A stretch of DNA of 64,000 nucleotides from Mucilaginibacter pallidiroseus (GCF_007846085.1 NZ_VOEJ01000003.1:459765-523764), one strand, 5' to 3'; positions 1 through 9,572 are shown, numbered from the stretch's first letter. Program-made: numbers and translations. The notes: generated by a model not told the origin, from the letters alone.

Positions 1-63
1 TGCGCTTCCCGCCACGGTAAGCAATGCCAGGGCGGTTACAGAAATATTCCTGTTAAAGTTCAT
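1..63 (-). CDS. Exported protein, N-terminal fragment (runs off the window)
   Basis: The first 63 bases read on the minus strand as an ATG followed by 20 codons, MNFNRNISVTALALLTVAGS and then Ala. A short basic start followed by a hydrophobic run ending in small residues looks like a Sec signal peptide. The body of the gene lies outside the window, so no function can be given. The AT-rich stretch behind its start (64-123) would hold its promoter. Confidence 0.6.
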   Translation of the reverse strand, partial: MNFNRNISVTALALLTVAGSA

Positions 64-123
64 AAATTAATTAGGGTAAAATATAATCAATGCAATAAAC
101 GAATTTATTAGTTATAAATTACG

Positions 124-585
124 TTATTGCTCTTTAAATGCATCCTGCATCATTTTCTCCAGTTCCGATTGGTGGCTTTGCACGGCCAGCTGGCCCATCT
201 CTGCGCCCTTTTGCAGCAGTATGGGTTGCTTGCTGTTTAGTTTTTTGCCAAGCGGCGTGTTGTAGAAAGCGGTAAGGTCTTTAAGTTCTTTTTCGGTAAA
301 CTCTTTGGCATACAAAACGGCCATTTGATCTTTAAGCAACTCCCAGCTGATGTATTTTGCCATAAATGCGTTCATCACGGTAACAAATTTTGCGCGTTGT
401 GCTTCCGGGATGCGGCCACTGGCCTGGTTAAGCATAGTGGCCATGTTTTGTTTGTAAAGCGTATCTGCACGGGCGGCTGTAAGTAAATCGTCGGCAGCTT
501 TAAGATGCGAGGGGGTTATGTTTTGCGCCTTTACCGATACACATAAAAACATAGCCGCCGCAGCAAAAAAGTATTTGAGCTTCAT
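124..585 (-). CDS. DUF2059 domain secreted protein
   Basis: A 153-residue protein with a signal peptide (about residues 1-20, ending VKA-QN) and a helical domain. The segment from about residue 85 to 135 (YAKEFTEKELKDLTAFYNTP, then GKKL and a conserved Gln/Lys stretch) matches DUF2059, a periplasmic or secreted domain of unknown function. The gene starts 4 bases after the stop of the acyltransferase gene upstream, so the two are probably one transcript. Family assignment is by recognition; nothing in the sequence shows the biochemical role. Confidence 0.85.
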   Translation of the reverse strand: MKLKYFFAAAAMFLCVSVKAQNITPSHLKAADDLLTAARADTLYKQNMATMLNQASGRIPEAQRAKFVTVMNAFMAKYISWELLKDQMAVLYAKEFTEKELKDLTAFYNTPLGKKLNSKQPILLQKGAEMGQLAVQSHQSELEKMMQDAFKEQ

Positions 586-589
586 AAAA

Positions 590-1711
590 TCAGATCTTGA
601 TAAAAATCTTCCTAAGATACAACACCCACATTATGAGCCATAACAATATCACAATAAAAATTGCAGCAACCAGCGAAGCATTTACCGGCGAAAAGTATGG
701 TTCGAACAAAAGCTGGTAAAAGTTTTTACCGCCTATTTTTATCATATACAGGTAGTGCGGCATAATGCCCGACAGGACGTAGGCTGTTATAGCATTTGCC
801 CCAAAAACCACAAAAGGATAGGTAAAGCGTTTTTTGCCCTGCACATCAATAAGCCAATAGCAAATGGCCAGGCCAATAGTAGCCAGGCCGCCGGTATATA
901 AAACGAAAGAGCTTGTCCAGAGCGCCTTATTTATAGGGAAAAACAAGTCCCAAAACAATGCTATTATTACGGCAATAATACCATAGGTAAACATCCAGCT
1001 TACTTTTACGCTTTCATCCCGGTCTTTGCGTTTTAGCCATGTACCTACCCGCATACCAAAGAGTCCGGTACCCAAGGCAGGCAGTGTACCCAGCAGGCCT
1101 TCAGGGTCCCAGGTTCGCGATGATTTCCAAAGATGGTCTGGCGTTAAAATGGTGCGGTCTATCCATGCGCCCAGGTTTGTTTCGGGCTCAAGGTTGGCAT
1201 AGCCTACGCCGGGTACAGGTACAAAGGTCATTAACAAATAATAGCCTATCAATGCAGCAGCAAACACCCAGTCGCGTGTTTGCTCAGATGTTTTTAGGTA
1301 AAGTACGGTGCAAATAAAATATACCAGTGCTATGCGGGGCAATACACCCGGCAGGCGTAAGTGGGCTAAGTCAAAATTCCATCGTAACAGTAATTGTGTG
1401 GCCCAGGTTATCAGCATTAGGATAATGGTGCGCCTTAAAGCAGTCAAAATTATGCTGCCCTGGTTTGCGCCATTTGTCTTTTTACTTTCCATGGCATATA
1501 CAATGGACACGCCTACCATGAACAGGAAAAAAGGGAATATTAAATCGGTAGGGGTGCAGCCGTTCCACTCCGAGTGTTCGAGCGGGGTGTAAATGTGGCC
1601 CCAGTCGCCGGGGTTGTTTACAAGCGTCATGGCGGCTATAGTAAGCCCACGAAAAACGTCAAGGCTTAATAGTCGTACTTTGTTAGATGTGTGGATGGGG
1701 GCGGCAGGCAT
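590..1711 (-). CDS. Heparan-alpha-glucosaminide N-acetyltransferase-like membrane acyltransferase
   Basis: A 373-residue polytopic membrane protein with about ten hydrophobic segments. The N-terminus, RLLSLDVFRGLTIAAMTLVN followed by GDWGHIYTPLEHSEWNGCTPTDLIFPFFLFMVG, with its Asp-Val-Phe-Arg-Gly and the His/Trp/Asp pattern, is the signature of the YeiB/HGSNAT (DUF5009) family, which transfers acetyl groups across a membrane to amino sugars. In Bacteroidota these proteins are tied to glycan or peptidoglycan recycling. Length is normal for bacterial members. The exact acceptor is unknown. The gene leads directly into the DUF2059 gene. Confidence 0.85.
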   Translation of the reverse strand: MPAAPIHTSNKVRLLSLDVFRGLTIAAMTLVNNPGDWGHIYTPLEHSEWNGCTPTDLIFPFFLFMVGVSIVYAMESKKTNGANQGSIILTALRRTIILMLITWATQLLLRWNFDLAHLRLPGVLPRIALVYFICTVLYLKTSEQTRDWVFAAALIGYYLLMTFVPVPGVGYANLEPETNLGAWIDRTILTPDHLWKSSRTWDPEGLLGTLPALGTGLFGMRVGTWLKRKDRDESVKVSWMFTYGIIAVIIALFWDLFFPINKALWTSSFVLYTGGLATIGLAICYWLIDVQGKKRFTYPFVVFGANAITAYVLSGIMPHYLYMIKIGGKNFYQLLFEPYFSPVNASLVAAIFIVILLWLIMWVLYLRKIFIKI

Positions 1712-1725
1712 TGCAAATGTTTAGA

Positions 1726-1772
1726 GAGATATGATAATCCGATTATTACGTTACCGCAATGTATCATATCTC
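1726..1772. repeat. Inverted repeat behind the heme oxygenase gene
   Basis: Perfect 10-base arms, GAGATATGAT at 1726-1735 and ATCATATCTC at 1763-1772, are separated by 27 bases. A run of six T follows on the plus strand, although both flanking genes are on the minus strand. It may serve as an intercistronic stem-loop between heme oxygenase and the acyltransferase gene; the function is not shown. Confidence 0.5.
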
Positions 1773-1795
1773 CCTGTTTTTTGCAATGGCAGTTA

Positions 1796-2359
1796 TTACT
1801 GGTTTTTATTAAACCATTCTCCAAATTTAAGGAAGGTTTGGTTGGCGGCTGCAATTACTACTGCTTCCTGCTCGGGGTTTTTTGCCTGATGGTCAAGCGC
1901 ATCTTTAAATATGTTCCACATGCGTTCGGTATCGTCGCCATAGCTGGCAAAAAAACTCAGAGCATCCGGGCCAATATTTAGTTGTTGCTGCATCATTTTA
2001 CTGATGATCTTTCCGCCCAAGGTAGAGCCTTCAATTACATACAAAGCACCCAACGCTTCCAAATGATTATTTATAGCAGGCAAAGCATCACCATCTGCTT
2101 TGGCAGGAATACCTGCACCAAGCGCTTGCAGGTCATCGGCTATAGCCTGGGTTTTGCGCCGTTCGGCATTATCGGGCAGCAGGTTAGGGTCGATAACCTT
2201 ATTGATATTCATTTCCAGCCCGCCAAAGTATCCGTAAAAAAGCTTTAGCAGATCGGCATATTGTGCAGCCGAGCGTACGGCCTTAAGCTTTCCAACCAAT
2301 GCTTTCTCAAGTATTTGATGATTGGTTTTAGTGGCCTCTTTTAATTTTTCTGATAGCAT
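1796..2359 (-). CDS. Biliverdin-producing heme oxygenase
   Basis: A 187-residue cytoplasmic protein that should open heme to biliverdin, CO and iron. The N-terminus LKEATKTNHQILEKALVG carries the expected proximal histidine (His14), and YVIEGSTLGG at about 107-116 is the distal-helix signature of bacterial heme oxygenases, where the flexible glycines sit over the heme. This short form is the type often paired with bacteriophytochromes, but no phytochrome gene is in the window, so iron recovery or chromophore supply remain equally open. Its own transcript is likely, as the GH3 gene upstream is divergent. Confidence 0.85.
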   Translation of the reverse strand: MLSEKLKEATKTNHQILEKALVGKLKAVRSAAQYADLLKLFYGYFGGLEMNINKVIDPNLLPDNAERRKTQAIADDLQALGAGIPAKADGDALPAINNHLEALGALYVIEGSTLGGKIISKMMQQQLNIGPDALSFFASYGDDTERMWNIFKDALDHQAKNPEQEAVVIAAANQTFLKFGEWFNKNQ

Positions 2360-2563
2360 AGCAAATGTTTGGTGTAAATGTACTATCAGAACGCTAAACG
2401 TTGCTGCTTTTTTGCAAACTGAAAAAATAAAAAGATGTATCGTCTTAAAAACTTGCTAATTAAAATAATAATATTTAGCATTGTGTATTATTGACACAAA
2501 GATGTTAACAGTGTTATAAACCAATTAATTAAGCGCAACCAGCGCTTGCACCTAAAAATTATT

Positions 2564-4891
2564 ATGAAAAAATATTTAATGCTGATGGCGCTATTGCCTT
2601 CGGTTGCTTTGGCGCAGAGCCAGTTTACCGAAAACCGGGTTGGCGATGTTGTTTTTATAAACAATACCGGTGGCCAAAAATTGGGTTATTCGTCAAAATC
2701 GGGAGTTAAAATACTGACGGTTGACGGCAAGGCTTTTAAAGACCTGAACAAAAACGGCAAACTGGATAAGTACGAAGACTGGCGCCTGCCTGTTGACGTG
2801 CGCGCCAGGGATTTGGCCAGCCAAATGAGCGTTGAGCAAATTGCCGGTTTAATGCTTTACAGCCGCCACCAAATGATACCAACTATGCCGGTAGGTCCGT
2901 TTGCGGGCCTCTACAATGGCAAATCTTTTACTGAAAGCGGTGCTGCCGCGTATGACCTGTCTGACCAACAAAAGGCCTTCTTGAAAGATGACAATGTACG
3001 GCATGTGCTTATAACATCAGTGCAAAGCCCTGAAGTTGCTGCAAAGTGGAACAATAATGCACAAGCTTACGTGGAAAGTTTGGGCCTTGGCATACCGGCC
3101 AATAACAGTTCGGACCCACGCCATGGCACGGTTGCCAATGCGGAGTTTAACGCAGGGGCCGGTGGCGCTATATCTATGTGGCCGGGTTCGTTGGGTTTGG
3201 CAGCAACGTTCGACCCATCTGTTACCTTAAACTTTGGTAAAATAGCGGGCCAGGAATACCGGGCCTTGGGTATTGCAACCGCCCTATCGCCACAGGTTGA
3301 TATTGCTACCGACCCGCGTTGGAACCGCTTCAGCGGTACATTTGGTGAAAATCCGCAGCTGGCGGCTGATATGGCAAGGGCGTATGTAGATGGCTTCCAA
3401 ACGTCAACCGGAAATAATGAAATTGCCAATGGCTGGGGTTACGTAAGCGTAAATGCAATGGTTAAACACTGGCCGGGCGGCGGCGCCGGCGAAGGCGGGC
3501 GCGATGCGCATTATGGTTTTGGCAAATATGCCGTTTACCCCGGTAACAACTTCGATCAGCACCTGATACCCTTTACACAGGGCGCGTTTAAACTGAATGG
3601 CAAAACGGGTATGGCTTCAGCTGTAATGCCATATTACACAATCAGCTATAATCAGGATAAAAAGAACCACGAGAATGTAGCCAACAACTACAATAAATAT
3701 ATTATAACCGACTTGCTGCGTAATAAATACAAATACGATGGCGTGGTATGTACCGATTGGCTTGTTACAGGTGACGAAACAGTTGTAAACAGCTTCCTCT
3801 CAGGTAAATCATGGGGCGTTGAAAAGCTGACCGTCGCGCAGCGTCACTATAAAATACTAATGGCCGGGGTTGACCAGTTTGGCGGTAATAACGATATGAA
3901 GCCTGTTTTAGAAGCTTACCAAATGGGCGTTAAAGAGCACGGCGAAAAATTTATGCGTGCAAGATTTGAGCAGTCGGCCCTCCGCTTACTGCGCAATGTG
4001 TTCCGCACCGGCTTATTTGAAAACCCTTACCTGGACCCGCAAGTAACCAAAAGCACTGTAGGCAAACCAGAGTTTATGGATGCAGGCTACCAGGCGCAGC
4101 TTAAATCCATCGTGATGCTGAAGAACAAAGGTGGTGTGTTGCCTTTACAAGCAGGTAAAACTGTTTATGTGCCGAAGAAATTTACGCCTGCAGGCAAAAA
4201 CTTTTTAGGCATTCCTCACCCCGAAAAAACGGAGTACCCGGTTAATATGGATATCGTTAAAAAATATTTCAAAGTAACCGAGAACCCTGACGAGGCCGAC
4301 TATGCGCTTGTATTTATAGAAAGCCCTATTGGACATGGCGGATATAACGAGGAAGACGCCAAGAACGGCGGTAATGGCTACCTGCCCGTGTCATTACAAT
4401 ACGGCGCCTACAAAGCCGAAACTGCCCGCGCTACCAGCATTGCCGGTGGCGACCCGCTTGAGAAATTTACCAACCGCAGTTATAAAGATAAAACTGAAAC
4501 ATCAACTAATGTAACAGATCTGGCCATGGTAAATGATACCTATGCAAAAATGAAAGGCAGGCCGGTTATTGTATCAATAAACATCAATAACCCTATGGTA
4601 ATGGCCGAGTTTGAAAAGCAGGCCAGCGCAATAATAGGTGACTTCGGCGTACAAGGCCAGGCCAGCCTGGATATTTTAACCGGTAAAGCAGAGCCATCGG
4701 CCTTATTGCCATTACAGATGCCTGTTAATATGAAAACGGTTGAAGCCCAATACGAAGACGTTCCGCATGATATGAAATGCTACACTGATAGCGAGGGTCA
4801 CGTTTATGATTTTGGCTACGGCTTAAATTGGAAAGGCGTTATCAAAGATGCGCGCACTACTAAATATGTTAAGGCACTGCCAAAAATGTAA
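2564..4891 (+). CDS. Secreted glycoside hydrolase family 3 beta-glucosidase
   Basis: A large exported GH3 enzyme that should remove terminal beta-linked glucose from oligosaccharides. The ATG at 2564 is preferred over the in-frame TTG at 2546 because it gives a clean signal peptide, MKKYLMLMALLPSVALAQ. A calcium-loop-like DLNKNGKLDKYED lies near the mature N-terminus, followed by the (beta/alpha)8 domain with KHWPGGGAGEGGRD and the nucleophile in GVVCTDW (Asp398 from this ATG), then the alpha/beta sandwich and a fibronectin-like tail. The leader holds a small hairpin, AAGCGC-AACCA-GCGCTT (2531-2547), just ahead of the start. No SusC/SusD partner is adjacent, so this is a stand-alone hydrolase. 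Confidence 0.9.
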   Translation: MKKYLMLMALLPSVALAQSQFTENRVGDVVFINNTGGQKLGYSSKSGVKILTVDGKAFKDLNKNGKLDKYEDWRLPVDVRARDLASQMSVEQIAGLMLYSRHQMIPTMPVGPFAGLYNGKSFTESGAAAYDLSDQQKAFLKDDNVRHVLITSVQSPEVAAKWNNNAQAYVESLGLGIPANNSSDPRHGTVANAEFNAGAGGAISMWPGSLGLAATFDPSVTLNFGKIAGQEYRALGIATALSPQVDIATDPRWNRFSGTFGENPQLAADMARAYVDGFQTSTGNNEIANGWGYVSVNAMVKHWPGGGAGEGGRDAHYGFGKYAVYPGNNFDQHLIPFTQGAFKLNGKTGMASAVMPYYTISYNQDKKNHENVANNYNKYIITDLLRNKYKYDGVVCTDWLVTGDETVVNSFLSGKSWGVEKLTVAQRHYKILMAGVDQFGGNNDMKPVLEAYQMGVKEHGEKFMRARFEQSALRLLRNVFRTGLFENPYLDPQVTKSTVGKPEFMDAGYQAQLKSIVMLKNKGGVLPLQAGKTVYVPKKFTPAGKNFLGIPHPEKTEYPVNMDIVKKYFKVTENPDEADYALVFIESPIGHGGYNEEDAKNGGNGYLPVSLQYGAYKAETARATSIAGGDPLEKFTNRSYKDKTETSTNVTDLAMVNDTYAKMKGRPVIVSININNPMVMAEFEKQASAIIGDFGVQGQASLDILTGKAEPSALLPLQMPVNMKTVEAQYEDVPHDMKCYTDSEGHVYDFGYGLNWKGVIKDARTTKYVKALPKM

Positions 4892-4922
4892 TTGCACACA
4901 CACACACTTAATCAACTATATG

Positions 4923-4956
4923 GGGCGCAGGGATTATTTCCTTGTGCCCTTTTTAT
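4923..4956 (+). terminator. Intrinsic terminator of the GH3 gene
   Basis: GGGCGCAGGGA pairs with TTCCTTGTGCCC (11 pairs, two G-U) around a short loop and is followed by TTTTTATT. It lies about 30 bases after the GH3 stop. A CA dinucleotide run sits at about 4894-4906 between the two. Confidence 0.75.
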
Positions 4957-4970
4957 TAGTAAAGTACTTC

Positions 4971-6680
4971 TTATTTGTGTGCAGTAGATACCGGCTTGCT
5001 GCCGGGCTTAACAAAGGTATTTAAAATAACTGCTATAAGCACCACCCCTATACAACCTATCGCATTGAACCAAAGGTAGGCCACTACATCAAAATAACCG
5101 CACAGGCACACTATAGCTTCTGTTATGATAGCGGCGATGAAAATCGCTGTTCCGCTTATTCTTTTTAAGAAAAATGCTACCATAAAAACGCCGAGCATAG
5201 TGCCATAAATGTATGACCCTAATTGATTAACGGCTTCTAACAGGTTGCCTATTTTGCTGGCATAAAGTGCCATGCCAATACATACCAATCCCCAAAAAAC
5301 GGTTAACCAGCGTGATGCAGTTACATATTCCTCATCAGATGCCTCTTTATTGATCATCCTTTTATAAATATCGATAACACTTGTTGATGCCAGCGAATTG
5401 AGTGCGCTTGCTGTCGACCCCATGGATGCGAGGAAGATGATGGCAATAAGTAGCCCTATTAATCCTTTGGGTAAGTATTGGGTTACGAAGCTTAGAAAGA
5501 TGTAGTTGGTATCATCGGCATTAGCTTTATCATTATTTTTTTTGATGAGGGCAACGGCCTGTTTTCGTAGTGTATCTGTTTGCGCTTTTGATTTGTTCAG
5601 GTCGATTTTAGCGGATGATATCGCCTGCTCACTTCCTTCGTCTATGGCCTTGATAAGCATCTGGGCCTTTGCCTTTTTTTGCTCGAAAGCGGTATTGTAC
5701 TCAGTTTCTATCCTGTTGTATTCAGCTCCATAAGGGCTTTGCTTAACCTGGCTTACCTCATAGCTGTTAAAAAATACCGGCGGGCGATTAAACTGGTAAA
5801 AGCTGAACACCAGCACACCCACCAGCAATATCAAAAACTGCATGGGTATTTTTAGCAACCCGTTCATGATGAGGCCTAGGCGGCTTTGGCCTTCGCTGCT
5901 ACCGGTTAGATATCGGCCAACCTGGCTTTGATCTGTACCAAAATAGGCTAGCTGCAAAAAGAAACCGCCAATAATTCCGCTCCAGATATTGTAACGATTG
6001 CTCGCATCAAACTTCCAGTCGATTACGTTCATGCGCCCCATGTTGCCTGCAAGTTTCACGGAATCTATAAAGCCGACATCCTTTGGCAGCAGTGCAACCA
6101 CAAATGCACCCGCGGCAAACATGCCTAAAAAAATGATGCTCATTTGTAGCAGTTGCGTGTAGGATACGGCTCTGCTGCCCCCGTAAACGGTATAAAAAAG
6201 CACCAGCCCACCAATAAAAAGCGTAGTGTAAGTAATATCAATATGCAATATACCCGAAAGGATAACAGATGGCGCGTAAATGGTTATCCCCGTTGAAAGG
6301 CCGCGCTGAACAAGGAACAATAACGAAGTAAGAACGCGTGTCTTTAAGTCGAAACGCTGTTCCAGATACTCGTAAGCGGTATAAACCTTTAGCCTGTGAA
6401 AAATGGGGACAAAGGTTGTGCATAGCACAATCATGGCCAGTGGCAGCCCAAAGTAAAACTGTACAAAACGCATCCCGTCGCTATAGGCCTGCCCTGGTGC
6501 CGACAGGAAGGTAATAGCACTGGCCTGGGTAGCCATAACCGACAGGCCCACATGGTACCAGGGTAACGAGCGGCTGCCCGTAAACTGATCAATGTTTTTG
6601 CTGCGCCCGCTTTTATAAACGCCGTAGGCCACAATGGCCAGCAGCGTAAAAGCTAAAACTATCCAGTCGGTTAAACTCAT
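4971..6680 (-). CDS. Sodium/solute symporter (SSS family) with a large charged internal loop
   Basis: A 569-residue transporter of the SSS family with about 13 membrane helices. LTDWIVLAFTLLAIVAYGVY starts helix 1, and GQAYSDGMRFVQFYFGLPLAM and the later LASMGSTASALNSLASTS are typical SSS landmarks, the last containing sodium-site Ser/Thr. Between about residues 325 and 400 there is a hydrophilic, Lys/Glu/Gln-rich stretch of about 75 residues that reads as a coiled coil; this is unusual for the family. The ATG overlaps the stop of the small gene upstream by 4 bases (ATGA), which implies translational coupling. Substrate is unknown; linkage to the PIG-L gene suggests a deacetylation product such as a sugar or sugar derivative (inference). 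Confidence 0.9.
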   Translation of the reverse strand: MSLTDWIVLAFTLLAIVAYGVYKSGRSKNIDQFTGSRSLPWYHVGLSVMATQASAITFLSAPGQAYSDGMRFVQFYFGLPLAMIVLCTTFVPIFHRLKVYTAYEYLEQRFDLKTRVLTSLLFLVQRGLSTGITIYAPSVILSGILHIDITYTTLFIGGLVLFYTVYGGSRAVSYTQLLQMSIIFLGMFAAGAFVVALLPKDVGFIDSVKLAGNMGRMNVIDWKFDASNRYNIWSGIIGGFFLQLAYFGTDQSQVGRYLTGSSEGQSRLGLIMNGLLKIPMQFLILLVGVLVFSFYQFNRPPVFFNSYEVSQVKQSPYGAEYNRIETEYNTAFEQKKAKAQMLIKAIDEGSEQAISSAKIDLNKSKAQTDTLRKQAVALIKKNNDKANADDTNYIFLSFVTQYLPKGLIGLLIAIIFLASMGSTASALNSLASTSVIDIYKRMINKEASDEEYVTASRWLTVFWGLVCIGMALYASKIGNLLEAVNQLGSYIYGTMLGVFMVAFFLKRISGTAIFIAAIITEAIVCLCGYFDVVAYLWFNAIGCIGVVLIAVILNTFVKPGSKPVSTAHK

Positions 6681-6805
6681 TCAAAAAATTTTGTAATGAG
6701 CCAAAATATAAAAATTAAAAAAACCAGCCATACAACCACAAGGATGTAAAACTGGTTCCAGTTCTTAAAAAAAGCGGGGAGGCTGTCCTGGTTAGACTTC
6801 CTCAC
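6677..6805 (-). CDS. Tiny single-pass membrane protein in the PIG-L/symporter operon
   Basis: A 42-residue ORF starting with GTG: VRKSNQDSLPAFFKNWNQFY and then a hydrophobic helix rich in Val/Leu/Ile/Phe ending in ITKFFE. A longer reading to 6859 is open, but the GTG at 6805 overlaps the end of the preceding 66-residue gene by 14 bases and the stop overlaps the symporter start by 4 bases. That tight packing on both sides is the argument that it is real. It resembles no family I can name; a small accessory subunit of the symporter is a guess. Confidence 0.55.
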   Translation of the reverse strand: MRKSNQDSLPAFFKNWNQFYILVVVWLVFLIFIFWLITKFFE

Positions 6806-6992
6806 GGCCACGCACCAAAAATTTGATGAATAGCGCTGCTGTAAGTAAACCAAAAACACCGCCTACTGGTATCCATATGAAGCCTCTTTCAACAATGGCA
6901 CCTACAAAAAGGCCGCTTATCATTGCTACCAGGTAAAATATGTAATCATAGCTTTTTTGCTCTTTTTGGTGTGGATGGTGATGGTGTGACAT
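6792..6992 (-). CDS. Small membrane protein with histidine-rich N-terminus
   Basis: A 66-residue protein: MSHHHHPHQKEQKSYDYIFY followed by two hydrophobic helices (VAMISGLFVGAIVERGFIWI and GGVFGLLTAALFIKFLV) and a charged end. The His-rich head could bind metal, but that is not shown. It sits between the PIG-L deacetylase gene (63-base gap) and the 42-residue gene (14-base overlap), all on the minus strand, so it belongs to the same operon as the symporter. Family unknown to me; start is the first ATG and gives a sensible topology. Confidence 0.7.
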   Translation of the reverse strand: MSHHHHPHQKEQKSYDYIFYLVAMISGLFVGAIVERGFIWIPVGGVFGLLTAALFIKFLVRGREEV

Positions 6993-7055
6993 ATCTTTAT
7001 ATATTATATATTCCGTTGCAAATTTATATTAATAAACCGTTGGTGCCTAATTCAA

Positions 7056-9572
7056 TTACTGTTTTTTGGGTTTGCTTATCAAATTAATAAACAAGCGGTA
7101 TGCACCCGGCACACCGGCAGGCAACTGGCGAAAAAATGCCAGCGACGTATACACGTATCTGCCCTTCCCATAATCGGCAACTATCAATGAACCATTCTTA
7201 GCGCTTTCGCCGGGGTCGTTCATCTCAAGTGGTGTGCTATACTTAGGTTCGATACCGGTTACAAAGTAAAGGCCACGCTCCTGCACCCAACCTTTAAAGT
7301 CGTCCTGGGTAATTTTGTTTGGATAATTTAATAACGGGTTTTGGGCATCAGTAATTTTTACGGCTGCTGTTTCATCGGTAACGCGCTCATTAACCGGCCG
7401 AAACGGATACGGACCTAATTGCTGCGTTACCAGGCCGCTTGGGTTGTTGTATTGTACAACCAGGTTACCGCCATTTTTTACATAGTCCAACAGTTTCGGC
7501 TGCTCATAAGCAAGGCGTTCGTTCACATTGTATGCGCGCACACCAACAATAATAGCGTCGTAACCGCTAAGGTCGGTATTGATGATTTCATTTTCGCTTA
7601 GCGGATGCACATCGTATCCTACTTCCCTCAACGATTCCGGTATCAGATCTCCGGCACCCTGGATATAACCTATCTTTTTACCGGCGGTTTTAAGGTCGAT
7701 ATTTACCAATTTTGCCTGTGCCGGCGGGAACAGAGTGATGTTAGGGATATGCTCATACTTGATATTAAGCACCCCTAATGATGATTGCTCCCCGTTTGCT
7801 GTAACCACCGCTTCCAGCACATTGGTGTTTGATTTATTGTCAACCGGCGATACCGAAAAATTTACTATCCACTCGTCGCCTTTTTGTTTATCACTAAAAT
7901 CGATCTTTTCCGGGCTTATTTTCCAGCCGCTAACAGGTTTAAGGCTGATGCTGCCGCTGGCGTTGGTGTAGCTTTTAAGTTTTACCTGTACCGTTTGTGG
8001 TTCAGTAGAGTTATATACGTAAGTTTTCTCAGCAATATTAGCTGTAACCGCAGGGGCAATAACCAATGGCTGATATATCTCGCCACGGGCCGGGTCAACG
8101 TATTTAAACACAACGTTACGGGTGTAATTAATTGCTATACCGTTTATCTTAAAATGATAAATTACAGCAGGCGCATCCGGATTTTCGGGATTGCCGATTT
8201 TAAACTCGTCGGCTATGCTGTAGGAGCCTATACCATGAGGTGCCTCGAGCCAATATGGGTTGGAAACCTTTTGCGCAGGTATAGTAATATTGTTAGTTTG
8301 TAATTGGCCTATTTGCAAACTGCTTGTTGCGATGTCCTGTTTTTCACTGCCTATATCTATACTATTTAGCGCTACTGGAATGTTAGCAAATTTTATTGCT
8401 TGCGCTTTAATGTTCATAGAATTACCCACTGCATAACTCGGCTGATCGGCGTAGGCTTCGAACCATAATCCTGCACAAGCAGCGATCAGGTCTTTTAATT
8501 CTTTTGTTTTCTGCTGATGCCAATAGTCGTAGTCGGCAACGGCTACTTCGCCAACGCGTACGGTTTGCATGGCTTTATCGGTGCCTATGGTTTGGTCAAC
8601 CTTGCCAAGTAAATCAACAAGTGCAGGTACCGAAGCCTCAGGGGCATCGCTGTTAAATGCTTTGGTTATGGCAGCTACCTGTGTGCCTATAGCCGCGCCA
8701 ACAGGTATACGGCTCCAGGTTGTGTTTACACCATCCATTAAATCCGTTTTGGGTGCCTCACCTAAAATGGTCTTGAAGTATTCGAACGCATCGCCACGTT
8801 GCCTGGCCGAGCCAAAGCCCTGCGATTTATGATTGCTGCGACTCTCGGCAGCAATTTCGCCGTAGCCTTTGCCCAGGGTTGGGTTGTATGTGCCAATATT
8901 AAGTTTAAACTGATCTGCCGAGATGGCATTAACCGAGCCAAAGTTAAATGTGTTCCACAATAACCTTTTGGCCTGCCATACTTTTACATATTGTAATTGT
9001 TCCGGGTAGCGTTTTGGGTCGGCGGCGGCGCTAAATGCTTCCTGCGCTAAAATGGCCGATGCGGTGTGGTTACCGTGGCCGCCCTCGCCCGTTGTAGGGA
9101 AACGGCAAATCATCACATCGGGCCTAAACTTTCGGATAACCCAGACCATATCGCCCAATACTTTATCCTTATCCCAAAATTTTAAGGTTTCTTCCGGGTT
9201 TTTACTGAAACCAAAATCATTTGCACGGCTAAAAAATTGTTCGGCGCCGTCTACCCTTCGGGCCGCTAAAAGCTCTTGTGTACGTATCAGCCCAAGCAAT
9301 TCGCTTTGCTCTTTACCTATCAGGTTCTGCCCACCGTCGCCACGTGTTAATGACAGGTACCCGGTGCGGTAATGTTTCTCCTGCGCAAGGTAGGCCAGCA
9401 GGCGGGTGTTCTCATCGTCAGGGTGGGCGGCGATGTAAAGTACACTACCCAACACGTCCAATTTCTTTAAATTCTGACGAATGGTAGCTAAATCGGCGGG
9501 GGGCGCTGTTTGTGCAAATAGTGTTTTTGCTGCTGCAAATAAAAAAAGTAGCAGGGGCAGTATACGCTTCAT
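7056..9572 (-). CDS. Secreted PIG-L (LmbE-like) deacetylase with C-terminal amidotransferase-like domain
   Basis: An 838-residue exported protein with a signal peptide to about residue 21. The N-terminal domain carries the zinc site of PIG-L deacetylases: AHPDDE (His50, Asp53) and GGHGNHTAS (His169), with Asp52 as the likely base. Members remove N-acetyl groups from amino sugars or related small molecules. The middle (about 390-620) is beta-rich, like NEW3/Ig-type domains. The last 190 residues (KLVNIDLKTAGKKIGYIQGA onward, with IIVGVRAYNVNERL) resemble a class I glutamine-amidotransferase fold, probably non-catalytic. Downstream are two small membrane proteins and a symporter, suggesting outside processing followed by uptake. 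Confidence 0.88.
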   Translation of the reverse strand: MKRILPLLLFLFAAAKTLFAQTAPPADLATIRQNLKKLDVLGSVLYIAAHPDDENTRLLAYLAQEKHYRTGYLSLTRGDGGQNLIGKEQSELLGLIRTQELLAARRVDGAEQFFSRANDFGFSKNPEETLKFWDKDKVLGDMVWVIRKFRPDVMICRFPTTGEGGHGNHTASAILAQEAFSAAADPKRYPEQLQYVKVWQAKRLLWNTFNFGSVNAISADQFKLNIGTYNPTLGKGYGEIAAESRSNHKSQGFGSARQRGDAFEYFKTILGEAPKTDLMDGVNTTWSRIPVGAAIGTQVAAITKAFNSDAPEASVPALVDLLGKVDQTIGTDKAMQTVRVGEVAVADYDYWHQQKTKELKDLIAACAGLWFEAYADQPSYAVGNSMNIKAQAIKFANIPVALNSIDIGSEKQDIATSSLQIGQLQTNNITIPAQKVSNPYWLEAPHGIGSYSIADEFKIGNPENPDAPAVIYHFKINGIAINYTRNVVFKYVDPARGEIYQPLVIAPAVTANIAEKTYVYNSTEPQTVQVKLKSYTNASGSISLKPVSGWKISPEKIDFSDKQKGDEWIVNFSVSPVDNKSNTNVLEAVVTANGEQSSLGVLNIKYEHIPNITLFPPAQAKLVNIDLKTAGKKIGYIQGAGDLIPESLREVGYDVHPLSENEIINTDLSGYDAIIVGVRAYNVNERLAYEQPKLLDYVKNGGNLVVQYNNPSGLVTQQLGPYPFRPVNERVTDETAAVKITDAQNPLLNYPNKITQDDFKGWVQERGLYFVTGIEPKYSTPLEMNDPGESAKNGSLIVADYGKGRYVYTSLAFFRQLPAGVPGAYRLFINLISKPKKQ

